A DNA stretch of 64,000 bases, from positions 1-64,000 of the forward strand of contig JBMZCV010000003.1 of NCBI GenBank assembly GCA_049613665.1. The letters run 5' to 3'. This DNA comes from JBMZCV01 sp049613665 (GTDB lineage: Bacteria > Bacteroidota > Bacteroidia > Chitinophagales > UBA2359). Positions 8,725 to 17,125 of this stretch are shown one piece after another. The position numbers and the translations under genes were made by a program. Below the pieces are notes generated by a model. It was not told the origin of the DNA. It saw only the letters and a list, made by a program, of their open reading frames with translations, and searched no databases. Position 1 is the stretch's first letter. Each line of letters begins with the position of its first letter.

Positions 8725-8800
8725 TAAGTGCCAAGCACTATTTAATAAACGGTCGATTTCGTTGCTAACGCATTCATGTTCAGCGTGTTAGCTTCAACGA
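8725..8800 (+). repeat. Family A two-hairpin element (A2)
   Basis: TAAGTGCCAAGCACTATT, a ~22-bp spacer, then GCTAACGC...GCGTGTTAGC with its arms separated by 11 bp, then TTCAACGA. The palindromes AGTGC-CAA-GCACT and GCTAAC/GTTAGC are typical of the family. A partial core follows at 8845-8867. Confidence 0.7.
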
Positions 8801-8844
8801 GATGTATATTTATTTTTGTCTGACTACTTAAATAACACTTTATC

Positions 8845-8867
8845 TAAGTACCAAACACTGTTCATTA
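8845..8867 (+). repeat. Partial family A core
   Basis: TAAGTACCAAACACTGTTC matches the AGTGCCAAGCACT core with some changes. It ends 25 bp upstream of the ATG at 8893. Confidence 0.45.
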
Positions 8868-8892
8868 ACCCAAAAGCAAATATTTTTACATT

Positions 8893-9363
8893 ATGTTACA
8901 AAGTTTTTTAAATCAATTACAAAATTTTTCAAATCTGTTGCACAGTTTTTTAGGTGTTTTTGTGGAAAACTTCAATTACTTTATTTTTCCTTACTTAGAC
9001 ATTATTATTACTGTTGCGTTGTTTTTCCTTCTCTTTTCTCGTTCCGTTAAAAATAAGTCAAAACATGAATATCCATCTTTTGCAAAAGAACTAGAATTAG
9101 AAGAAAAGACGATAGCCAATTTGCTTTCTACTTATTTAGATGCTCCTGTTGCAGAGCCAGCAGTAGTTGAAGAAGTAATACCTGCACCACCAGCTCCTGC
9201 TCCTGCCCCTATCGAAGAGCCAGCAGTAGTACCTCACGAACTCGAAGGACAAAGAACCACAAAAACAAAACGACGCAAAAAGCGAAAAGTGCAAAAGCCT
9301 GTTTTTGTTTTCAATGCACAAGAAGCTATTATTTATAATACTATTTTGACTAGAAAATATTAA
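8893..9363 (+). CDS. Small membrane-anchored protein, unknown
   Basis: 156 aa, family not recognised. There is an amphipathic N-terminus (1-30), one strong membrane segment at about 30-52 (FPYLDIIITVALFFLLF), then a Pro/Ala/Glu-rich linker (about 85-118, repeated PAPAPAP-type runs) and a very basic patch (TKTKRRKKRKV). The C-terminal part is probably cytoplasmic. It precedes an L,D-transpeptidase by 95 bp on the same strand and may be co-expressed with it, possibly as an envelope factor, but nothing else supports a function. Confidence 0.6.
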   Translation: MLQSFLNQLQNFSNLLHSFLGVFVENFNYFIFPYLDIIITVALFFLLFSRSVKNKSKHEYPSFAKELELEEKTIANLLSTYLDAPVAEPAVVEEVIPAPPAPAPAPIEEPAVVPHELEGQRTTKTKRRKKRKVQKPVFVFNAQEAIIYNTILTRKY

Positions 9364-9410
9364 TGGAAATTTGTTTTTGATATTTCACTAAATGTTACAC
9401 GTTTTTCGAC

Positions 9411-9429
9411 TAAGTGCCAAGAGCTTATT
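9411..9429 (+). repeat. Partial family A core
   Basis: TAAGTGCCAAGAGCTTATT is a half element. It ends 29 bp upstream of the ATG at 9459. Confidence 0.4.
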
Positions 9430-9458
9430 TTTTATTTCAACATAGTTATTTGTCATAA

Positions 9459-10211
9459 ATGTTTAAATACATCGTCATTTTTGTTACTATATTTTCGCTA
9501 TTAGTTGTTGATAGTCGCTCTGCAATGACCAACTCACATCTTCGTCAGCCTCGTGTGCAAGCTGCCAAAGATGCGACAGATGCTCGTTTGCGACAGCTTT
9601 TTGAAGAAAAAGGTTTGGCCTATCCTCCTCAAAACATTTTTATGCGTGTGTTGAAAAGCGAAAACTTATTAGAAATGTGGGTTTGGAAAGCAGAAGCAGA
9701 CCAATACCAACTATTGAAAACCTATGGCGTTTGTGCTATGTCGGGCTATTTAGGCCCAAAACGCAAACAAGGAGATTATCAAGTGCCAGAAGGGTTTTAT
9801 CATTTGAGTAGTTTCAACCCATGGAGTGCCTATCATTTGTCGATGAAAATCAACTATCCTAATAAGTCTGACCGTATTTTAAGCCCACATCGCAATTTGG
9901 GTGGCGATATTTTTATACATGGTTATTGTGGTTCATTGGGTTGTGTATCTATTACAGACCCACTCATTCAAGAAGTATATTGGCTATCATTGCAGGCAAA
10001 ACAACAGGGGCAAAAGAAAATACCTGTGCATATTTTTCCTGCTTATTTTTCGGATTTGAAATACAATTTGCTACATCATTTATATGCTAAAGAAGATAAA
10101 TTGACACAACTTTGGAATAATTTGTATGCAGGCTTTTCCTATTTTGAAACGAAAAAGCAAGTACCCAAAATGGGCATTGATGATGATGGCCATTATTACA
10201 TTATAGAATAG
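9459..10211 (+). CDS. L,D-transpeptidase family protein (YkuD fold, YafK/DpaA-like)
   Basis: 250 aa with an N-terminal hydrophobic segment (1-20) that may be a signal anchor. The YkuD catalytic domain spans about 70-200. The key motif IFIHGYCGSLGCVSITD carries the conserved His and the catalytic Cys in the SLGCVS position. Family members form 3-3 cross-links, attach proteins to peptidoglycan, or, for the YafK/DpaA branch, cleave such links. The motif here is closest to the YafK branch (HG...GC). It acts in the periplasm on murein. It stands between two unknown envelope genes. Confidence 0.85.
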   Translation: MFKYIVIFVTIFSLLVVDSRSAMTNSHLRQPRVQAAKDATDARLRQLFEEKGLAYPPQNIFMRVLKSENLLEMWVWKAEADQYQLLKTYGVCAMSGYLGPKRKQGDYQVPEGFYHLSSFNPWSAYHLSMKINYPNKSDRILSPHRNLGGDIFIHGYCGSLGCVSITDPLIQEVYWLSLQAKQQGQKKIPVHIFPAYFSDLKYNLLHHLYAKEDKLTQLWNNLYAGFSYFETKKQVPKMGIDDDGHYYIIE

Positions 10212-10220
10212 TTGTATCAC

Positions 10221-10290
10221 TAATCATCTGATTTTCAAGACATTAGCAAAAAAAAGTCAAATATTTTGTTAAATATTGTTTGGCACTTAA
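10221..10290 (-). repeat. Family A two-hairpin element (A11)
   Basis: The plus strand reads CTGATTTTCAAGACATTAGC, a spacer, then TTGTTAAATATTGTTTGGCACTTA. This is the family A consensus in the orientation used by most copies, with the TTGGCACTTA end toward the gene, 47 bp upstream of the ATG at 10338. Confidence 0.6.
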
Positions 10291-10337
10291 AATCATATTT
10301 GTTTATTTTCGTCAAATTACCTATATAATTTAAATTT

Positions 10338-10880
10338 ATGCTATCTTCGTATCGGTTGCTATTTTCTAAAAAAGCTCTTTTTTTTATTTGCTTTAGTCTA
10401 ATGTTTTTTGCTTGCAAACAAAACAACAAAACAGTAGAAAATGCGACAATATGTGATGAACCAAATTTTGACAATTATACATTTTGTGAGCAATACGCAA
10501 CTGCCGAAGAGAAAGCCTGGGAAGCCAAAGCTGTTGGGTTAATGCAGCAAATACATTTGCTTTTTGAGGCTATCAAATGCAGCGATATTGCTAGTGCAGA
10601 TTTGTATGCAAGCAAATATGGATTAGGCACTTTGCTATATTTAAATTTGAAAACGATTGATACTTATAAAGTCTTGAGTTATCAAATAAGCGATAAAACA
10701 GCTACTGTTCATATAAAATTTAACAATAAAAAGACAACGACATCTTGCATTTTTAAGCAAGAAAACGAGCAGCCCAACACTTGGTTTTTTCATGGCATCA
10801 ATATTTATGAAGCATTTTCTGAAAGTGGCACAAAAAGCCGCTATGGACATAAAGTGAAAACTCAAAATGTATTGCCTTAA
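10338..10880 (+). CDS. Lipoprotein of unknown function
   Basis: 180 aa. A lipoprotein signal peptide ends in the lipobox FFAC (Cys about 29), so the mature protein is lipid-anchored. The mature part has no recognised domain; a mixed alpha/beta region with charged helix (55-100) and several beta strands would fit a small NTF2/SnoaL-like fold, but this is weak. It lies 126 bp after the L,D-transpeptidase gene, with its own family A element in between. Confidence 0.6.
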   Translation: MLSSYRLLFSKKALFFICFSLMFFACKQNNKTVENATICDEPNFDNYTFCEQYATAEEKAWEAKAVGLMQQIHLLFEAIKCSDIASADLYASKYGLGTLLYLNLKTIDTYKVLSYQISDKTATVHIKFNNKKTTTSCIFKQENEQPNTWFFHGINIYEAFSESGTKSRYGHKVKTQNVLP

Positions 10881-10950
10881 AATTTGCAGTCAGCAATTAC
10901 AAAAATAATGTGATTTTGTTTGTTTCTCTAATGCCAGAAACTTCAAACAA

Positions 10951-11015
10951 ATCGCCCAATTTTGAACACTAACACATTAAAAAAACTATGGTGTTAATTT
11001 TCAAAATTGGGCGAT
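10951..11015. terminator. Long hairpin between convergent genes
   Basis: ATCGCCCAATTTTGA and TCAAAATTGGGCGAT form a perfect 15-bp outer stem, with a short inner AACAC/GTGTT stem. It lies between the genes ending at 10880 (+) and 11045 (-). Confidence 0.65.
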
Positions 11016-11044
11016 ATTTATTTAATGCTCAAAAGCAACAGCTC

Positions 11045-11506
11045 TTAGCTTTTTTCTTCGTTATTTCGATTTGTCTGAAAGCCCACAGGTTTGTGATAAG
11101 GATATTTTGCCTTCAAAACATCATCATAATAATCGGCATAATTGCCCACACGCAAAATTGTTTGGTAGGCTTCACTCACATCTAAGCCTTCGATTTCTCT
11201 GGTAACTTTAAGATATATCACTTTCTGAAAAATAGAAAATGCTGCCCCAAATAGTCCATGATTAATTCCCAACAACTCTTCTGTTAAAGCACTATTGCTT
11301 CCTTTTGGCACTTGCATAATAGGAGCAACAACTTGAAAATATACCTTTTGTTCTTTTTCAAGTAGCCATACATCTATCATGATGTTGATAGAACCTTTTT
11401 GCAAAGACCAACGTCCTGCTTTTTCGGCTCTACATTTTTCTGGGTCAATCCCTACCTTTAAAATGGCTTTTTCAATAATTCTGAAATATGCTTGTAAAAC
11501 TTGCAT
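11045..11506 (-). CDS. YbjN-domain protein
   Basis: 153 aa, cytoplasmic. The sequence has the YbjN / type III secretion chaperone-like pattern: an N-terminal helix, a strand-rich middle with WLLEKEQKVYFQVVAPI, then NHGLFGAAFSIFQKVIYLKV and a final helix. Family members are small alpha/beta proteins with regulatory or chaperone roles that are mostly undefined. It is transcribed alone and faces the lipoprotein gene. Confidence 0.65.
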   Translation of the reverse strand: MQVLQAYFRIIEKAILKVGIDPEKCRAEKAGRWSLQKGSINIMIDVWLLEKEQKVYFQVVAPIMQVPKGSNSALTEELLGINHGLFGAAFSIFQKVIYLKVTREIEGLDVSEAYQTILRVGNYADYYDDVLKAKYPYHKPVGFQTNRNNEEKS

Positions 11507-11620
11507 TATTTGATGATATTAAAATTTACAAATTAATTAAATTATGAGCAATTAAGAAGAATGATTTTTGCTAATGCCTTTTAAGTAAGCGTTTAGAAAT
11601 TTTTGGGCATTTCAGCAGAT

Positions 11621-11688
11621 AACACCTTGATTGTCAATGTGTTAGCAATTAAACAAATGCTTTATTAAATAGTACTTGGTACTTAAAA
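11621..11688 (-). repeat. Family A two-hairpin element (A4)
   Basis: The plus strand reads ATAACACCTTGATTGTCAAT, then GTGTTAGC, spacer, then TTAAATAGTACTTGGTACTTA. It lies 300 bp upstream of the sulfatase remnant at 11987. A second fragment of the other end (GTGTATTAGCTTCAATGAG) follows near 11694-11712. Confidence 0.65.
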
Positions 11689-11986
11689 TTAGTGTATTAG
11701 CTTCAATGAGATGTTATATAGACATAGTTTTGTGCAATAGACTTGTTTCTAAATTTTAGATTCAACTTATAAATGCAAATATATAAATTTAAGTAGTCCC
11801 TATTTTTCTATTTAAAAACAAGTTTAATCAGCATCTTAACTTTCACAAATGAATATTTTCTTCTTTTGTTTGACTAATGTTTTCCTAAAGGTAACATTTT
11901 TTTTCATTTTTGCAGTAATAGATTTTGAAACTAAAAAAATAAATAATAGTTTGCAATATTTAAACATTAAATAACTATTTTTACAT

Positions 11987-13594
11987 ATGAGATATATAGT
12001 CATTTTATTAGGGCTTTCATTTTTTTTACTAATGCTTTTGCTCAAAAAAATGAAAAACATCACGCACAAGTTTTTTGAGTGGCAAAGCTTTAACTTATAC
12101 TAGAGTTTTTTTGAATAACTCTTATAAAGGAATATTTAGAAACAACTTTATAGAACAGAGAAATAATGAGCAAGTATTTACAACACTATTTTTGTGATTA
12201 CTAGCGACCATGGCAACACGCTTGGGCAAAAAGGACATTTTGGAAAAGGAACACTTTGGCAGCCAGATGTTCGTGTACCTTTATTAATCAGTTCACCTAA
12301 AACAAAAACAGCACATTCTTGTTACAATCCCGTAAGTTTATTAGATTTATTCCCTACGTTTTGTGATATTGTTCAAAAAGAAGTTCCAAAATTCAAAAAT
12401 GGCAAACCTTATTTAGATGGCTATAGTCTATGGCGATTTGTGGAAGACAGCACTTTGCTTATAGAAAAACCTATCACAAGCATAGCAAATAAAGACAACT
12501 TCGCAGTTATCAATCAAAGATTTCACTATATCAAATACAAGCCAGCAGATGCAGCAGGAAAAATGTATGAACATGAGCTATATGAAATAGGAAAACATCG
12601 TGATATGGATATATATCAATGGAATAACTTGGCTGATAATACTGAATATCAAAATGTTATTGATTATTTAAGCCAATGGTTGCCAGATAGTAGCTTATAT
12701 CTAAATCCATATTATCGTTTACAGGTAACCCCTACAACACCCCAATTACCTTGCATTTATACACAGTCAGACAGTATTATGTTAGATTTTAAGATGTTTG
12801 ATACAGAAGGAAAAATGCTCGAAAATATACCTCCTCATTTCAAAATTAGTTGGACAAATAATCTTACAAAAGAGATTAGTCATGACAAAAATTATCGTTT
12901 TAAACTTTCGAAAATAGATAGTAGTATTTGGCAAGCACAAAAAGACATCATTTTTTATTTGCGACTCACAGATACTACTCGTCAAACTTTTGCATTCGAT
13001 ATGATTAAATTTAACTTAAATAACAAACCTAGCATTAGTTTTGATATAGAAAAGAAGCAAACAGAAGTAGTCATAAAAGAATATACCACAACAGGAAACT
13101 TTGATTCCAATAAGTTATTGTGGAATTGGGGAAATGGCTACACATCTATACAAGATAGAGTACCTGCTCCATATGCCTACGTTTTGCCAAAAGATTATAC
13201 TATCAGCTTAGATGTACAATATGGCAATCACGATTTTCAGCAATGTAATGAAACATATTCACAAAACATTAGTATCGAAAAACAAGATTTCGAAGATTTG
13301 CCTTGCCAAATGCCTATGTGGATAAAGCAATTGAAAGCTACGCCCAATACAATAAATCTAGAATATAGCCCTGTTTATGCTGCCCAACAATATAGTATTA
13401 GATATAAGCCAACAGCCGATATTGATGGCAAATGGCAAACGAAAAGTAGCACTCAAAACACCATAAACATTGACAATTTAATACCGAATACTCAATATAG
13501 CGTTCAAGTAAAATGTAAGTGTTCTGGTGAAATAAACACAAAACAAGAAAGCCAATGGTCTTTAGAGCATTTTTTTAGTGCTATTGACAACTAA
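11987..13594 (+). pseudogene. Decayed sulfatase with C-terminal FnIII domain
   Basis: An ATG at 11987 starts a signal peptide that goes out of frame in a run of eight T. With one more T it would read FFFTNAFAQKNEKHHAQVF, a normal signal peptide with cleavage at AFA-Q. The open frame that resumes at GTG 12194 (466 codons) begins at the sulfatase metal-site motif ITSDHGN and continues through the usual C-terminal half (LLDLFPTFCDIV, ELYEIGKHRDMDIYQWNNLA). A fibronectin type III-like domain ends the frame (about 370-460). The N-terminal catalytic part, including the Cys-x-Pro-x-Arg site that becomes formylglycine, is absent. The protein cannot be an active sulfatase. The maturase gene follows 26 bp later. 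Confidence 0.75.
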
Positions 13595-13620
13595 AAATAA
13601 CATCAATATTTTACTCATTT

Positions 13621-14553
13621 ATGCTTATAAATAAACATTATCAAACTCAAAAAGCTATCATATGTACCATTTTTACTATGCTTTTTTGTAGTGCTTGCCA
13701 AACAACTCATACAACAGAAAAAGACATTACCCAAATTATAAAACAAGATACCACAGCTATCAATTATAAAAAAATGGCTTTTGTTGCTGCTGGTTTAAAT
13801 ACTTTTGGCAATAATAACGGTTACCCTGCCGAGAAACCAAGTTTTGAAGCCTACACCAAATCTTTTTATTTAGATACAGTACCTGTAACAATAGCTGATT
13901 TTAAGGCTTTTATACAAGCTACAAATTATAAAACAGATGCCGAAAAATTTGGCAATGCGTTGGTTTTTTTATATGAAAAAAAGAAATGGGAATTGTTAGA
14001 TTATGCAAACTGGCAATTTCCATTGGGTGATACGCTTCGTTATGCACCACTTAACCATCCTGTTACGCAGGTTTCGTGGCGAGATGCAAGTGCCTATTGT
14101 TATTGGAAAAAGAAACGATTGCCGAGCGAAATAGAATGGGAACATGCTGCCAAAAATGCCAAAAATGAGCCTCAACAATATACATGGGGCAATGAATTGC
14201 AGGTAAATAAACAAGTAATGGCAAATACTTGGCAAGGTTATTTTCCTCAAAAAAATACGTTGGAAGATGGTTTTTTATATACTTCACCTGTTGGCTATTT
14301 TCCAAAAAACAAAATTGGATTGTATGATATGGCTGGCAATGTGTGGGAATGGTGTAGCGATGATTTTATAAATCACTATGAACGAAACGATAATAAAGTT
14401 GCTGAAAATGAAGTAACAAAAACAATAAAAGGCGGTTCATTTTTATGCGACCTAAAATGGTGTCACAACTTTAGAACATCTTCACGGCAGGGTGTCACCT
14501 CCGAGACATCTTCCTTTCATATCGGTTTTCGTTGTGCTTGCGATATGCCATAA
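13621..14553 (+). CDS. Formylglycine-generating enzyme (SUMF1/FGE family)
   Basis: 310 aa. A lipoprotein-like signal (CSAC, about 22-25) places it in the envelope. The FGE-sulfatase domain fills about 50-310: YLDTVPVTIADFKAFIQAT, HPVTQVSWRDASAYCYWKKK, RLPSEIEWEHAAK, GLYDMAGNVWEWCSD, and GGSFLCDLKWCHNFR ending in GFRCA. The two Cys of GGSFLCDLKWC (about 276 and 281) have the five-residue spacing of the catalytic copper-binding pair of human FGE, so it looks active. It oxidises the sulfatase active-site Cys to formylglycine. Its neighbouring sulfatase is broken, so any substrate must be encoded elsewhere. EgtB/PvdO-like roles are less likely given the Cys pair. Confidence 0.85.
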   Translation: MLINKHYQTQKAIICTIFTMLFCSACQTTHTTEKDITQIIKQDTTAINYKKMAFVAAGLNTFGNNNGYPAEKPSFEAYTKSFYLDTVPVTIADFKAFIQATNYKTDAEKFGNALVFLYEKKKWELLDYANWQFPLGDTLRYAPLNHPVTQVSWRDASAYCYWKKKRLPSEIEWEHAAKNAKNEPQQYTWGNELQVNKQVMANTWQGYFPQKNTLEDGFLYTSPVGYFPKNKIGLYDMAGNVWEWCSDDFINHYERNDNKVAENEVTKTIKGGSFLCDLKWCHNFRTSSRQGVTSETSSFHIGFRCACDMP

Positions 14554-14558
14554 TGACT

Positions 14559-14605
14559 AGAGGCTGTTTAGATTTTGTTTTCAAACCAAAATCTAAACAG
14601 CCTCT
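14559..14605. terminator. Bidirectional terminator
   Basis: A perfect 19-bp stem (AGAGGCTGTTTAGATTTTG and its complement) with a 9-base loop lies between the FGE gene and the convergent peptidase-E-like gene. Confidence 0.7.
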
Positions 14606-14652
14606 TAGTTTTATACCTATTCAAAATCAAATTTTAAGGATAGCAATATGAC

Positions 14653-15411
14653 TTATGCCGTTTTGCTACGCAAAGCCGCTAAACGTTGCCAACGGCCGTC
14701 TGCTTTCACGATTTTATGTACTATATTTGCTCTAACTTTGATAATTCCATGAGCCTTTACCGCTTCTTCTGCTCCAATGATGCGGAAGTTTTTACCTTTT
14801 ATCTGAATCGCACAATTTTTTTCCAATCCAATGCCAATGCCTCCCATTCGCTTTATCATATCTGTAAAGCTTTCAGCTATTTTGGCCTCATCAAAACTTG
14901 GACATAACATAAACCTATCTACTAAACGCAAACATTTCACTCTGATATAATCCCAATTTTCGCTTTGAGAGTTTGCTTGATAATATTTCATGGCTTCGCT
15001 GTGTCCGTGTTCGAACCAGCACAATGCTCCTGCTCCAATACCTGCCAAAATAGTTCCTTTTTCACTCGCCTTAAACAAGAGTTTATCAAGCCCTGTAAAA
15101 CGCCATTTTCGCATCATCATTAAGCTATTTCCTGTGCCTACATAAATCAAATCCGCAGTAGCTATTTTTTTTTGCATTTCTTCATAAGAAGATTCATTGC
15201 GAATCAAAAATAAAAAATCTACCTTACAACCTAGTTGATTGCCGTAGATTTCTTCAAATAAATCACAATAAGCTTGACTATCGCCAGAAGCTGTTGGAAT
15301 AAATAGTGCTTTGGGTGACTTTTTTTTTGTTGCCTTCAAAATTTCCCTATCAATAGGAAGTGTTTCGCCAACAGCTAAATCTCCGCCTCCAATAGCAAAT
15401 ATATTACGCAT
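14653..15411 (-). CDS. Peptidase E / cyanophycinase-like (S51) protein lacking the catalytic serine
   Basis: 252 aa. The S51 fold is clear: an N-terminal IFAIGGGDLAVGETLP, LFIPTASGDSQAY, and ADLIYVGTGNSLMMMR. The nucleophile elbow, normally GxSAGA, reads GIGAGALCWF: the Ser codon is GGA. The rest of the family pattern (CWFEHG, CPSFDEAK) is kept, so the change is specific. Family members are dipeptidases that cut Asp-X or cyanophycinases. This protein is probably inactive as a peptidase or uses another residue. It is a single gene. Confidence 0.8.
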   Translation of the reverse strand: MRNIFAIGGGDLAVGETLPIDREILKATKKKSPKALFIPTASGDSQAYCDLFEEIYGNQLGCKVDFLFLIRNESSYEEMQKKIATADLIYVGTGNSLMMMRKWRFTGLDKLLFKASEKGTILAGIGAGALCWFEHGHSEAMKYYQANSQSENWDYIRVKCLRLVDRFMLCPSFDEAKIAESFTDMIKRMGGIGIGLEKNCAIQIKGKNFRIIGAEEAVKAHGIIKVRANIVHKIVKADGRWQRLAALRSKTA

Positions 15412-15828
15412 AATTTCCTTTTGTTAAATTAAATTTGTAAATATGTTGAATGAGGTTTTTTGTAAAAATTTAAACGCTAAATAGTTTTTTTTTGTTTTTT
15501 TTCTGAAAAAAACAAAAATCTAAGTTTTCACTTAACAAAAAATCTTTTACATATTATTTTTTTAAGCAATATTTTCAAATAAATAAGAAAGTAGCAACTA
15601 AAAAAACAAGTTGGTATAAAATATAATTTATTTATGCCTATAAAATAAAGATTTAAATAGACAAATAAAATTGCATATTTTTTTTATTGTTTAAACAATC
15701 ATTACTTACTAAAACATAATTTTTTTTATTGATTATACAATGTTTTATATTTGTTTTGCATTTGTCTAGTTATAAGATGCTTTTTTTGATATAAAGTCAC
15801 TTATTACCTTTTTTTTAACTTAAAAAAA
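15412..15828. other. AT-rich intergenic region
   Basis: This is the divergent region between the peptidase-E-like gene (left) and the HD gene (right). It is strongly AT-rich with long T and A runs. No gene, clear terminator or member of families A-C was found. Promoters for both genes should be here. Confidence 0.5.
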
Positions 15829-17085
15829 ATGTTTATCATGTTTAAAAGAAGCTTAAATAAAAAGAAAATCATTAACGACCCTGTTTATGGATTTGTTAAT
15901 ATTAAATACGATATGATATATGATATCATTGAACACCCTTATTTTCAGCGTTTGCGACATATCAAGCAGCTAGGTCTTACGGCTTATGTTTATCCTGGAG
16001 CTTTGCATACTCGTTTTCACCATGCACTCGGAGCAACTCACTTGATGAAACAAGCAATTGAAGTATTGCGAGCTAAAAATGTCGATATTTCGGCAGTAGA
16101 GGCCCAAGCTGTTACCATTGCTATATTGATGCACGATATAGGGCATGGCCCCTTTTCGCACGCACTCGAACATAGCCTTGCTAGTCATATTTCACACGAA
16201 GATATTTCCTTGTTGTTTATGAAGCGGATAAATAATGTTTTTGAAGGCAAATTAGACCTTGCCATAGCTATTTTTAAGGGCAAATATCATAAAACATTCT
16301 TACATGATTTGGTCTCTAGTCAGCTCGATATGGATAGATTGGATTATATTAATCGGGATAGTTTTTTTACAGGAGTGCAGGAAGGTAGCATTGGCGATGC
16401 CAGAATAATAAAAATGTTAAATGTTAAAAATAACAATTTAGCGATTGAGCATAAAGGCATTTATTCGGTCGAACAGTTTTTAATTGCTCGTCGGTTGATG
16501 TATTGGCAAGTCTATTTGCACCGAACCGTTATTTCGGCCGAAGTAATGCTGCTCAAAATTTTAAAACGTGCTAAAGAACTCACTCAAATGGGCGAAAAAA
16601 TTTACGCTGTGCCTGCTTTGCTACCGTTTTTGAAGCATGACTATACGCTACATGATTTTGAGCAGGAAAATACGATTTTAGATGGATTTGCGAGACTGAC
16701 CGATGCCGATGTTTTTGTGTCGATAAAAGAATGGCAATATCACCACGATTTTGTGTTGTCTTATTTGGCTAAAGGTATTGTCAATCGGCAATTGCTCAAA
16801 ATAAATTTGCAAAAAAATGCAATTAATCCTGTTTTTTTTGAAGAGATGAGCCAAAAGTTGCAGAAAAAATATAAACTAAATGCTCATGAAGCTTCTTATC
16901 TTGTTTTTTGCGATAGCACAAGCAATAGTGCTTATTCTTATGAAGGTAGCCAGATAAATATTTTGTATAAAAACGGTATGTTAGAAAATATTGCTACTGC
17001 TTCTGACTATTTAAACATTTCATATCTTGCCAAGCCTGTTGTGAAACATTACATCTGTTTTCCAAAGGAATTGAATAGCTTTTAG
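15829..17085 (+). CDS. HD-domain phosphohydrolase (dGTPase-like)
   Basis: 418 aa, cytoplasmic. HD superfamily residues are all visible: HPYFQRLRHIKQLG, HTRFHHALG (His), ILMHDIGHGPFSH (His-Asp pair) and SSQLDMDRLDYINRDS (final Asp), all within residues 20-190. The protein resembles the COG1078 group, related to dNTP triphosphohydrolases. The C-terminal half is helical and would form the oligomer. The likely substrates are nucleotides, but the exact one is not fixed by sequence. A second Met three codons in (FIMFKRS) is an equally good start. Confidence 0.85.
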   Translation: MFIMFKRSLNKKKIINDPVYGFVNIKYDMIYDIIEHPYFQRLRHIKQLGLTAYVYPGALHTRFHHALGATHLMKQAIEVLRAKNVDISAVEAQAVTIAILMHDIGHGPFSHALEHSLASHISHEDISLLFMKRINNVFEGKLDLAIAIFKGKYHKTFLHDLVSSQLDMDRLDYINRDSFFTGVQEGSIGDARIIKMLNVKNNNLAIEHKGIYSVEQFLIARRLMYWQVYLHRTVISAEVMLLKILKRAKELTQMGEKIYAVPALLPFLKHDYTLHDFEQENTILDGFARLTDADVFVSIKEWQYHHDFVLSYLAKGIVNRQLLKINLQKNAINPVFFEEMSQKLQKKYKLNAHEASYLVFCDSTSNSAYSYEGSQINILYKNGMLENIATASDYLNISYLAKPVVKHYICFPKELNSF

Positions 17086-17125
17086 TCAAAAAAAAGAAAA
17101 AAGGTAGATTATTTGTTTTTAGATT

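Noticed and set aside
11836..12069. 77-codon minus-strand frame.
   Set aside because: Low-complexity and Lys/Phe-rich; it overlaps the plus-strand signal-peptide remnant of the sulfatase.
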